NCBI GenBank assembly: GCA_963989385.1
Contig: OZ022508.1
Location: forward strand, 34,866,166 to 34,930,165
Length of the DNA: 64,000 nucleotides
Direction: 5' to 3'
From: Ctena decussata
Lineage: Eukaryota > Mollusca > Bivalvia > Lucinida > Lucinidae
Of this stretch, positions 22,601 through 35,198 are shown piece after piece (the first letter of the stretch is position 1; every line of letters begins with the position of its first letter). A program made the position numbers and the translations under genes. Under the pieces are notes generated by a model, which was given only the letters and a program-made list of their open reading frames with translations, was not told the DNA's origin and made no database searches.

Positions 22601-25600
22601 GTTTTCATCGGATCCTCTTCATACTTGCAGGTAATGAGGATATGCATAAAAGCTTGGATTAGTTAGCATTTCGGCTAGATCCCACCACTGACTATGGAGT
22701 ACCTGCCCTGAGCATCCAAAAAATCAATGTTGCCACTTTTTCTTGGTTTCTACTGATCCGATCCTTTTCAAACTTGCAGGTAATGAGGAAATGCATAATA
22801 TCTTAAACTAGTTTAAATTTTGGCCAGATCAGGCCAACCACTACGAAGTTAGCTGCCCTTGACAGCTCTGTCTATTGTGCTCTTGATCGGATACTTTTTA
22901 AACTTGCATATATTAAATGAGGGCATACATAATGTTTTGGATGAGTTTAATTTTCAGCCTGATTGGACCACTGACTGTGGAGTTAGCTGCCCTTGAGCAT
23001 CTTAAATATCCCTACAGGTTTACAATGTCTCTCAGGTGAGCAATTGTTGCCCTTTGGGCTACTTGTTAGTGGGGGTCAACTCTTAAAGGAAAGAATTTGT
23101 TCCTCGGAGCAAATTCTTTTCTATAAGAGTACACCCCAGGCCAAAGAGCTACATCATCCAATGAAGCAAACAGGAATTCATGCAAGTTAATATAACATTA
23201 TTTTCGGAAAAGAGGCAGGGGGCATTTATTAGAGGGGGAGTGTTTATTAGGATTAATACGGTACATGTAATACTGTGTGTTTCCAAAGCATAGGTTACCT
23301 GTCTGCATTGTTAAGACATATGATGAGGTCTGCAGGAAGATGGCAAAAAGGTATCAGTTTGGAAGAAACAGAGAATTTAATTATTTGAGATTCAATTTTA
23401 GGTTTGAGAAAATCACTTTTTTTCCATTGTATGTATTTCAGGTAGCATCTCGCTTATAATTTGAGAGGAGCATGGCATACATTGTATGCCATCCTCCTCT
23501 CGAGTTATAGGTGAGATGACGTCATAGATCTGTTACCATAGCAACTCTGGAATTGCAAACTGTTGTGCTTAGTACCTTGGCAAAATGATGACTCCATGAC
23601 GTCACTTAGACATCAATATGAAATTTTAGTTGCTTTGGTAACAGATATATGACGTCATTGGTTCCAGAGGATGGCAAACAATGTATGCCATGCTCCACCA
23701 ATTTTTCATTGGTATTGCAAACTGAAATACTTTCAACAGAAATTTCAGATTTTCTCAAACAAATAATTATGTCCAAGTCATTTAATTCCATGTTGAGAGA
23801 GAGAGCCGGGCCGGGTAGCACAATCGATAGGGCACCTGACTCGTAAGTCAGAGGTCCTTGGTTCGAATCCCGGTCTGGCCACATACTTTCGTATCTCCTT
23901 CTGCTGATTCAAGAAGGGCCGTTGTCAGTTACTGGCGAAAGTATGTGCACTTAGTACTGGTTAACCGCTTAGGAGGTCTAAGCCTGCCCAGGAATAGTGT
24001 GGTTAGGTTAACTGACTATCCCGACATGACCTTAGTTGTTTACCGTGGACGTTAAGCATCAAATCAACCAACCAGCCATGTTGAGAGTTTCAACCCCTTC
24101 TTGGAAGAGTTTCCTCTAGCAGGTGACAAATAGGAAGTCATAGATGTTGTCTCCCTTTGAAAAAATGGAGGAAAAAGATGGTGGTATACTATACACCTTA
24201 AGTTTTACAATGGTCTGGTCTAACTTTTCAGTTTGGGAAAGCCCATTTTACCGATCTGGGGATATTTTATAAAACCATAGGTTTAACTGATTAATGCCTG
24301 AAAACCCATATAAGGGTTATTGGCAATAGTGTAGATACAGAGCAAATGTAGCCTCTGATCAGGGTTTACACTATGTGCCTTTGATATTGGAATATAATAA
24401 GATAAATAATTGACAAACTAACCTGACACCCCTTAAATTGGACCTGCTAAAAAAGCCAGGTAAAATAACCCCTTGTCATAAGAGTTAATGGCAAATAGTA
24501 AAGGAGAAGTATGATTTGGGTCTATATTAGATGTTAGTAAGAATTGTTTAGGCATTGTAAGTGATTTTATTATGTTATAATTGAGCCATGACACGATAAA
24601 CCAAGAAAGTGGTATGTGCACCCAGTGAAGACTCAGTTCAGTCTGGACATCCTCCCAGTTTTATCTGGGACAGTCTTTGCTGTCCGAATGAATTAAGCTA
24701 GCTGAGAGCCTTAGCTATCCTTTAAGTGCACAGCGAAGACTCTGATCATCCTGGGCAGATGCCCAGGTTGATCTGAATCTTCATTTGGCACACATGCCTC
24801 TTTGTTGGTTTTCAATGTCACAGCTCATATATTGTCTTTATAATTTGCTTTATTTGCAGAATAATCCTGAGCTGTGCTAGCTTTGAGTCATTTGCGGATG
24901 GGACCTTTGAAAGTCTTGTAAATCTTCAAATTCTGTAAGTATAAAGGTGAACAGATATTTTTGTCAGGGGGAGCAACTCAGACATAATCACATTTGTCTC
25001 CCCTCTCAGTAGACCAATATTGGAAAGGCTACACTGTGCATGGAAGGAAACAGAAGTCAATAAATAAAAGTTGTTCCCCTTTGTAAAAAATAGCGGAAAA
25101 ACATGGAGGTGTACCAATACATCATAACTGAATAAATGAGCTGCAACTCGGGGAAAACCAACTGAGAGGCATGTATACCCAGCAAAGACCCAGATCAGCC
25201 TGGGCATCTGCCCAGACTGATCAAAGTCTCCAATGTCCGCATGGAGCTAGCTTAGACACTTAGCTACCCTTTAAGGGCAGAGCAAAGACTCTGGTCAGGC
25301 TGGGCGGATGCTCAGACTGATCTTAGTCTTCGCTGGGTGCCCATGCCAAGATGGTTTTGTCATGTGGAGCTCAAATATGGTACGCCATTGAATGTAGGCA
25401 TCTACAGTAAAGTAAAGGGGAGGTTAATCAGAACTTTTCTCTTGTTCTTTTGGGGTGGGGGGTTTCTCTTTAAGAAAAGAATTTGCTGTCTTTAGGACCA
25501 AACCCTTTCAAGAGAAGCCCCCATTTTGGACGGGCTTTATCATTGAGAAAACAATCAGAGAGTCACAAAAATTGTTCCCCTTTGTAAAAATGGAGGAATA

Positions 25601-28600
25601 ATATGGAGATTTACCTACTCAGCTGAAAACAATGGAGCTCTGGTAGCTCAGTAGGTTCAGTGCTGGCATGCTGACCTAGCGGTTCAGGGTTCGAGACCCG
25701 CTGCAGGCAGGAATCTTTTCAATCATAAACAGGGTTCCAGTGCACACAGTCTTTCATTACCACCCATCCATCATCCTGATATGACTGAAATTCTGTTGAA
25801 AAGTATGTAAAATTGCAAGTCATCCATCCATACCTACAAACAGACTCTATATTGAATCAGCTGATTTTACATTTCAGGGTAGTGCAGGACACTCTGTTAA
25901 ATCATGTTCCAGATCTCTCCAACACTTCAGTACAGATTGTGTAAGTTCTGCTTACTTCCATTATTACATACAGCCATCTCTTCATATCTCAAACACTGAC
26001 ATCTCAAAGAACTCTCTTATATTAAAGAATATAGTTTGGACACTTTTCCTATGTTTATTAGCTCACCTGAGCCGAAGGCTCAGAGGTGAGCTTATAGGAT
26101 GGGAGTCGAGCCGTCGTCCGTCCGTCCGTGGGTGCGTGGGTGGGTGCGTGGGTGCGTCAACACTTTCTAACATAAATATCTCAGAGACCAGTGGGCCGAT
26201 CGCAATCAAATTTTATCTGAAGCATCATTTGGGTGGGGGAAAGGCTGCATTAGGTTTTGGTGCCGATCAGCTCAGAACTCTGGTTTCCATGGCAACAGAT
26301 AGCCCCCATAGGGTTATAATGGGGAAAACGGCGTCATCACGTTTTCTCGACTGCTTTTGATTAGATCCTTATCATACTTGCAGGTAATGATGACATACAC
26401 AAGAGCTTGGATGAGTTCGAAATTTGGCCGGATTCAAGCACAGACTACGGAGTTAGCTGCCCTTGAGCGTTTGAAAAAAATCCCATAGGGTTATAATGGG
26501 GAAAATGGCGTCATCACGTTTTCTCAACTGTTTTTGCTTAGATCCTTATCATACTTGCAGGTAATGATGACATACATAAGAGCTTGGATGAGTTCGAAAT
26601 TTGGCCGGATTCGAGCACAGACTACGGAGTTAGCTGCCCTTGAGCGTTTGAAAAAAATCCCATAGTGTTATAATGGAGAAAACAACGTCATCACATATTT
26701 TTAGAAAAACTTTGTCATCGCTCTATTGCCTACATTTCTCAACGGATTTTAAAATAACTTCACACAAATGTAGGGCGTGACAATATCTCGAGCAAGTTCG
26801 ACTTTCAGGATGCTGCGCCCAAGGTCAAGGTCACTGTGGCTAATTTTAGAAAAACTTTGTCAGCGCTCTAGCACCTACATTTTTCAGCAGATTTTAAAAT
26901 AACTTCACTCAAATGTAGGGCATGACAATATCTCCAGCAAGTTCGACTTTCAGGATGCTGTGCCCGAGGTCAAGGTCACTGTGGCTATTTTTAGAAAATC
27001 TTTGTCATCGCTCTAGCACCTACATTTCTCAGCAGAGTTTAAAATAACTTGACACAAATGTAGGGCATGACAATATCTCGAGCACATTTGACTTTCAGGC
27101 TGCTGCACCCAAGGTCAAGGTCACTGTAGCTATTTTTAGAAAAACTTGGTCATCGCTCTAGCGCCTACATTTCTCAACGGATTTTAAGTCAACTTCACAC
27201 AAATGTAGGGCATGACAATATCTTTAACAAGTTTGACTTCCAGGGTGCTGCGCCCAAGGTCAAGGTCACTGTGGCTATTTTTAGAAAAACTTTGTCAGCG
27301 CTCTAGCACCTACATTTCTCAATGGATTTTAAAATAAATTCACACAACTGTAGGGCATGACAATATCTCGAGCAAGTTCGACTTTCAGGGTGCTATGCCC
27401 AAGGTCAAGGTCACTGTGGCTATTTTTAGAAAAACTTTGTCATAACCCTAGCACCTTCATTTCTCCATGGATTTTCAAATAACTTGACACAAATGTAGGG
27501 TATGACAATATCTCAAGCAAGTTCGACTTTCAGGATGCTGTGCCCAAGGTCAAGGTCACTGTGGCTATTTTTAGAAATAACTTTGTCATCGCTCTAGCAC
27601 CTACATTTCTCAACGGATTTTAAAATAAATTCACACAAATGTAGGGCATGACAATATCTCGAGTAAGTTTGACTTTCAGGATGCTGCAATCAAGGCTTTT
27701 GATTAGATCCTTATCATACTTGCAGGTAATGATGACATACATAAGAGCTTGGATGAGTTCGAAATTTGGCCGGATTCGAGCACAGACTACGGAGTTAGTT
27801 GCCCTTGAGCGTTTGAAAAAAAATCCCATAGTCTTATAATGGAGAAAACAAAGTCATCACATTTTCATTTTTCATCAGATCCTCTTCATACTTGCAGGTA
27901 ATGAGGATATGCATAAAAGCTTGGATTAGTTAGCATTTCGGCTAGATCCCACCACTGACTATGGAGTTCCTGCCCTGAGCATCCAAAAAATCAATGTCGC
28001 CACTTTTTCTTGGTTTCTACTGATTCGATCCTTTTCAGACTTGCAGGTAATGAGGAAATGCATAATATCTTAAACAAATTCAAATTTTGGCCAGATCAGG
28101 CCAACCACTACGAAGTTAGCTGCCCTTGACAGCTCTGTCTATTGTGCTCTTGATCGGATACTTTTTAAACTTGCATATATTAAATGAGGGCATACATAAT
28201 GTTTTGGATGAGTTTAATTTTCAGCCTGATTGGACCACTGACTGTGGAGTTAGCTGCCCTTGAGCATCTTACATATCCCTATAGGTTTACAATGTCTCTC
28301 AGGTGAGCAATTGTTGCCCTTTGGGCTACTTGTTTACATTACATTTCCAGTTATCTCAAACTACTGATACCTCAAAGTAAATTTCTGGGACCAGTAAATT
28401 GATTTTGAGATATCAGTAGTAACTGTTTGAGATGACTTTGAGCTATCAAAAGTTGACAGTACACTGAACAAAATTTATTATTGGTTATTTTGTACTTAGC
28501 AGAAATATTTTGTTTAAAAAGCATATTTTGAAATATTTCTATATTACAATCTAAGCTCTATACTGCTACATAATTATTTGCTATCAAATTTTGTTAGAAT

Positions 28601-31600
28601 GCAAGAGTTGATGCCTTTTTCGTGGATACCACAGGATAATTTTTAAAAAGAGTGAACTGTGCATCAAAATGGAAATAAATTAACACAGTTCCTAAGTTTT
28701 CTATTCAAAACATGAGATGTTACCAAACTTTCATGAGATGTATGTCCATTTGGTAAAAAAAAACATGAGTTAGATACACTGAATTTTATGTTTTGGTAAT
28801 ACTACATGAACACATGAACAGATTTGTTTGGTCAAAACCCTTATACAAATGCATAAGTGATTAAACTGCTAATAAACTGTGACAATTTAGATGAACTTAT
28901 TTTTCTTGATTTCTAGATCAGAATAATTGAATTTTTTATTAAAGTAAACTCTATGGAAACATGACCAATTTGAAGATCAAAATATACTCCTCCCCAAAAG
29001 TTTAGCATATTTCAGCTCTATGGTACCTTTGTTACAAATTCTGCAGAAAATTAATAAACTGTAAAACAACGATATAATTTATGGATTCGGAAAGAAAGAA
29101 TACTTAAGCATATGCCTCATGCCATTTTTGTCCAAAATTATCAGGTAAAAGAATTTTGGCGGGCTGACATTTTTGTGTAAAATAATATTTTTTTTATCTT
29201 TTATTTTCTGCATATAAGATGTCGTGCCAGGAAAAAGATGTGGCACGTCAGACAGGAGACCACGGAACAAATAAGTTACACATAAAATTTGAAGTGCCAG
29301 TATAAAAAAAAGACAGTTTTCAGTAAGACAAAAATGATAAGAATTCATAGGAAAAATGCATTGTTAATCATTAAGAATACAAGTATTGACAAGAGTTTCT
29401 TTTATGTCTGATTTAGAAATGGCTGAGACACAATCAGTGTAGCAAGTTACGATTTAACATGTCGTCTACAGACTATGGTAATTTGGTGTATGAAAAAATA
29501 AAACTGATGATGTTTTGGACACACTTTTAAAAAATGTCAAAAATTGTACTTTAATTACAGTGGTCTTAATTTTTATCGTTGTGTATCCAAACAGCTGCAG
29601 GGTTTCAAAAATCCAGTGTGTACGTGTTTTCATTGTACATTACTACTTCGGATAGGATTCATAACCACACATTTTTGTACTTATAAGAAGTCCCCTTTAT
29701 CAATTATTTCTGCTGCTAACTTCACAAATAATTATGCTAAACTTTTGGTGAGGAGTATATATAGAATGTATATACAGCTCGAAATAAACATAAAAAAATT
29801 TGATTATGAAAAGATATTTTCTTAATCATGAGAATTTCTCATTGCAAACATGTTCTGAAAAGATGAAAATTTATGGATTTGGAAGTTTACATGAATTACT
29901 TTATCATGTAATATGGCTGATTTTCAGTGGGTAATGTTGTGTCATAAAAATCAAATGACCACTCTTGTAATAACATTTTTGTCTATACATGTAATGTCAT
30001 TGACAATGACTGTGTCAGCAATGTGTTTTCTGATTGAAATAATATTCATTTTGAAGGCGACAAAATTCCATTTTAAAGGGTCACATTATAAACAGAATCT
30101 TACACTTGTGGTCATTTGAAATGACCACTCATGTAAGATCATCTATGTAGATATTGTATGAGCCGCGACACGACACAACTGGCAAAGTGATAGGTGCACT
30201 GAGCAAAGACTCGCACTGAGCAAAGACTCAAACCAGCCTAATCAGAGACTTTGCTGTACACCTAAAGGCTAGCTTAGGGTCCAAGCTACCTTTATGCAGA
30301 CAGCAATGAGTCTGATCAGACTGGGCTGATGCCCAGGCTGATCTGCATTTTTGCTGGATGCACATGCTAATTTGTTGGTTTTGTCGTGTTGCAGCTCATA
30401 TTTAAACACAATCTCCTCATCTGTATTCTGTTACAGTAACCTGGCCAGTAACAAGATCAAGATGAATACAGCAAACTACAGGGGATGGAGTCTGCCCGCA
30501 ACCATCACACATTTGTAAGTACAAAATGGACAAGTAACATGAAAAATTATTAAATATCTATCGATGATACACCCTTTGTACTGCCTGTTTTCTGGCCATC
30601 TGATACAGAAAGCCGTATCAACTGACCTTTTTTTGAATCCATATCACAATCCCTTAAAATGAGGCTATGTCTGAGTTCCAGCTTCAGAAGCATCATTTTT
30701 ATCTACGCGCATTGTAGAAATGAGAACGAGAGAAACGGGACTAGTCATGTAATGTCAACAAACATCAAAAGGCACCCCTTGATAGCTGAGTCTGTAGCGT
30801 TTGTCTCACGATACCTACATACCTCTGCTGTGCAGGTTTGGATCCGGTTTGATGCATTAGAGCTGGCAAGTATGAATGATTGGCTGTCCTCTTAGGTATA
30901 TAATAAATAAATTATTATGATATTAACTTGATCTGGCATACTGTATCGCGACTGTTGGATGAGGCTCATACCATCAGATCACCCTCGATGCAAGTGTCTC
31001 GGGTGATTGAATGATATGAGCTTATCCACTCAATGTGATACAGTACGCCAGATCAAGTAAATATTATAATAATGTGATTTTATTATATACCTATCAATGA
31101 TACGCCCTTTGAATTGCCCGTTTTCTGGCCATCTGATACAGATCGACGTATCAAACTGATGTTTTCTGAATCCGTATCACTATCCCTTAAAACGAGGCTA
31201 TGTCTGAGTTTCAGCTTTGGGCACGTCATTGTTTAACGTGCATCTTAGAAACAAGAACCAGAGATACGGGACTAGTGACGTAACGTCAACAATCACGTCA
31301 AAAATGGCACACCTCGATTGCTCAGTCTGCAGCGTTTGTCTCACGACTAGCTTACATACCTCTGCTGTGCCGGTTTGGATCCGGTTTGATGCATTAGCGC
31401 TGGCAAGTATGAATGATTGGCTGTTCTCTTACATGTAGTTATATATTGTAATATTAACTTGATCTGGCATACTGTATCGCGACTGTTGGATGAGGCTCAT
31501 ACCATCAGATCACCCTCGATGCAAGTGTCTCGGGTGATTGAATGATATGAGCTTATCCACTCAATGTGATACAGTACGCCAGATCCAGTTATTAATATGA

Positions 31601-34600
31601 TAATGTGTATATATAAAAAAAAATACAGAAAATATGCATGAAACGCTAGGCTTATCGTGGTAGATCTACTATTATATTCAGGAAGACCCTTATGAACTTT
31701 GGCCCAGTTGTTCAAAGCATCGGAAATCAATGACATTGTTAGTCAGGGATTCATTTAGTTCTACAGCTAGTATAAAAAATGGAGGTATAGCATCACTTCT
31801 TAAGATGAGTGGATTAACTTCCAGGGGAAGCAATTCTGCTAGTTTCATTTCTTCCTGCATTTCTCAAGGGGGATCAATCTTAAGGAAAAAAAAATTTTGC
31901 TCCTCTAGGAGCAGATTCTTACCTTTTATATTGAATCCCTGTTTTGAAAGGCTATGTTGTCTCTGGAAACAATTGAGAATTCACGAAGTTATCTCCCTCT
32001 GACAAAATGGCAGAAAAACAAGAAGGTGTACACATACACCTTGTGTTGTAAAACCTTGAAAACATGTTAACTTTTGCAAGACACATACAGTCAACTCTCA
32101 ATATCTCGAAGTCGAATTTCTTCCCAAACTACTGATACCTCAAAGTAAATTTTCTGTCACCAGAAAATTTACTTTAAGATATCAGTAGTTTGAGATAACA
32201 GGAGTTAAAATGTAAACAAAAATAAAAACATATTCTTTGATACAGGAAAATACTTTGAGATATCAGTGTTCGAGATATCGGGAGTTGACTGTAGTTAAGT
32301 TTGTCCAAGCCTTGCCACATGTCTTAGATTTGAGAAAAGAAAATGTAATAATAATAATGATGATGGTACATTGCTATTTGTTCAATTTATAGTTTCTTTG
32401 TACTGTAAATATGTCATGTCTTACAGGGCACTTATGCATAATGAGATATACTGGGTTCCAAAAGGCTGGATATCTGGACCAAATCTGACCATGGTGTAAG
32501 TAAACTGTTGTTCTCAGAATAAAGTACAGTAGAACTTCATTGGCTCGAACAGGCTTGCGACCATGAAAATTAGTTCCAGCCTAGGGTAGTTCTAGCCATC
32601 CAGGGCTAGTTTCCATATAAAGTGACCTCTAGGGACCAAGAAAATAGTTCTAGCCAGGCAGGGTGAACAAGCCGTCAGGGTTCGAGCCATTGAAGTTCTA
32701 CTGTACTTCTTAAGCCATCATTTGATATTTACACCACTGTAGTATTACTATACGACATAATCTGATAGCATTTTGATACCACAAGATGTTAAGACATAAT
32801 CTGATAGTATTTTTACACCACTGTACGAGGGTCATCTAATAAGTCCTGCAAACGGCCAAGTTTCAGGCAAATCATAATTAAAAACGAATCAAGCAATCCA
32901 CATTCCTACATTGCATCTTCCCTTCATTCCAGTCAACAATTTTCAGAAACGTCATGATCTTGCAAACGGCGTTGCTAGGCAACTGAAGATTACTGCCATT
33001 ATCGGTGCGGCGATGGCTTCTAGCTGTCTGTTTAAGACCCCCTGGCTTAGTTCAGAATGCTTGTAAATAATTGAAGATTGCTGGGAGATAGGGAAAATAA
33101 TACCGAAGTATGTACACGGTACCAAGGTTAAGAAATTGTCGTCAGTCAAGATATTATTATTGTTCAAAGGAAGTTCACCATGTTTTTCGGGCAGCTTGAA
33201 TATCATATAAAATGAGTATATGAAGAAGAGGCCTTCACAACAGATGAAGTGTTTCCTAAACTGCTATTAATTTGTTATCAAAGAATAGTCCTGAGATGCT
33301 AAAATGTAGATATTAGAGAAAATATAAGCTTCGAGCCTTGTTTAATATCGTTTGCAGCCTTAAGAAACCAGAGGTAAACATCAAAAACTAGAATTTTGCT
33401 AAAATTCTGTAATATTCTCTTGTTGCCCAGCAACCACATTTGTTTGGTAATGTGAAATGATAAGTGTCTCTTATTCGAGTTCTTACATATGAGGCGATTA
33501 CTGTATTATTGTAATTTGAAAGAATTATGAACATATATGCAGGGATTTTCTTCCCCTCACCTCTTATAAAAGACTCTGTGTTTGTGCAATTTCACCGCCG
33601 GTATCGCTTACACCTTTGCATTCAAAACCCTCCTATATCTGAGAAAGGAATGTCACGTGTATGAGTTTTAGCACATATGTATTTTATATATGTAAGCTGT
33701 TAATGGTGTAATTTGATTACCCTACCTCAATTAATAAAGCAGTAATGACATCGTTTGCAAGACTTATTGGATGACCCTCGTATTATTACAATAAGATATA
33801 ATTTGATAATATTTGTACATCACTGTAGTATTATTTTGATATATAATCTGATAGTGTTTTTACACCACTATATTTTTACCATAAGATATAACCTGATAGT
33901 AATATTTTTATTAAGAATTGTACCGTATTTACTTATTTGAATATCTGTTTCTTTTATATATAGTTTTATGTACATTTTTGAAAGGCATGGTGAACTGTTA
34001 TGTATATAATTTACAAAACTACAGTCAGCTCCCGATACCTCAAACACTGATATTTCAAAGTATATTCTTATATCAAAGAATATATTTCCTATCTTTATTT
34101 ACATTTCAGCTCCTGTTATCTCAAACTACTGATATCTCAAAGTAAATTTTCTGGTACCAGAAAATTTACTTTGAGATATCAGTAGTTTGGGCTGAAGTTC
34201 GACTTTGAGATATCAAGAGTTGACAGTATCTTAAAATTTCTTGGGCACAAAGGATATTATAGTAACAATATTGAGTCTAGAGGTTTACTAGGGGTACAGC
34301 TCCAGGGGAGATAACTCTGATCAGGGTGTTCTCTTTACCATTTGGGACTACTATTAAAGAAAAACATCTGAGCCGCAAGATGACAAAGTCAACAAAGTGG
34401 CATGTGCACCACACAAAGCCTCAGATCAGCCTGGGCATGCACGTCAGCATCTTTGCTGTGCATTTAACAGGGTAGCTAAGGGTCTAAGCTACTCCCATGC
34501 TGACAACGAAGACTGATCAGACTGGGCAGATGTCCAGGCTGATCTGAGTCTTTGCTAGGCACACATGCCACATTGTTGTTTTTATTTGTCGTGGCTTATT

Positions 34601-35161
34601 TGCTCTGTCTCTCTCTCTGAGCAAATTCTTCCTTTTAAGATGTAAAAGTATTCTGTCAGGGGAAACCTCCCTTCTCAGTAGGGGTCAACTCTTTCTGGAA
34701 GAATTTGCTCCCCTGGGACAGAATTATTTTCGATAAGACTAAAACCAATTTTTTGGCTAGCTGTGTCATTCAAGAAAGCAAACAGATAGACACAAAAGTT
34801 GTTTCCCTTTGTAAAAATGGCAGAAAAACATGGGTATGTATCATTACACTTTAAGAGTAGCCCCAATTAAAGATGGGATTCATCTACCAAGGAAGCAGTT
34901 CTGATAAAGTTGTCTCCCTTAAAGTTTGTAAAAATGGCTGCCAAACTACGGAGGTGTAGTCATACACCTTAAAATGTATGGGTACCTCTCCATGTTTTCC
35001 TTCGATTTTTACAAAGGGAAACAACTTTTATAACTTCCTGTTTGGTTCCCTAGCCAACAGAAACCTTCTAAACTGGGGTCTACATTTAAAAAGGAGAATT
35101 TACTCAGAGAGAGAGAGAGAGAGACCTTCTAAACTGGGGTCTACTTTTAAAAAGGAGAATT

Positions 35162-35198
<37 letters not shown>

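Larger units (their letters stand above)
18541..23066 (+). mobile_element. Large minisatellite element E1 (Helentron/HINE-like architecture)
   Basis: 5' end AGCTCACCTGAGCCGAAGGC forms an inverted pair with GGTGAGCT, then a GTCC-rich tract. The body is tandem repeats: 177-bp units (18790-19790), 145-bp units (19900-21075 and 21590-22425). The 3' end has a hairpin GCCCTTTGGGC followed by TACTTGTT. No coding capacity. Short structured ends, central tandem repeats and a 3' hairpin resemble non-autonomous Helentrons; that class is inference. Confidence 0.7.
18365..23263. repeat. Composite MITE N, copy 2, split by a 4.5-kb element
   Basis: Left part TACCATATTAATCCTATTAA to the truncated F arm (TTTTGCCTCCC, ending 18540). 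The right part resumes at 23067 (AGTGGGGGTCAACTCTTAAA) through GGAATTCATGCAAGTTAATA to TTATTAGGATTAATACGGTA. The gap is exactly the element 18541-23066. Confidence 0.75.
25971..28459. repeat. MITE family Q copy, split by element E2
   Basis: The left part CAGCCATCTCTTCATATCTC...CCTATGTTTATT matches the left half of the intact copy at 34022-34226; the right half resumes at 28334 (ACATTACATTTCCAGTTATC) and ends AGTTGACAG. The intervening 2.27 kb is E2. Confidence 0.8.
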
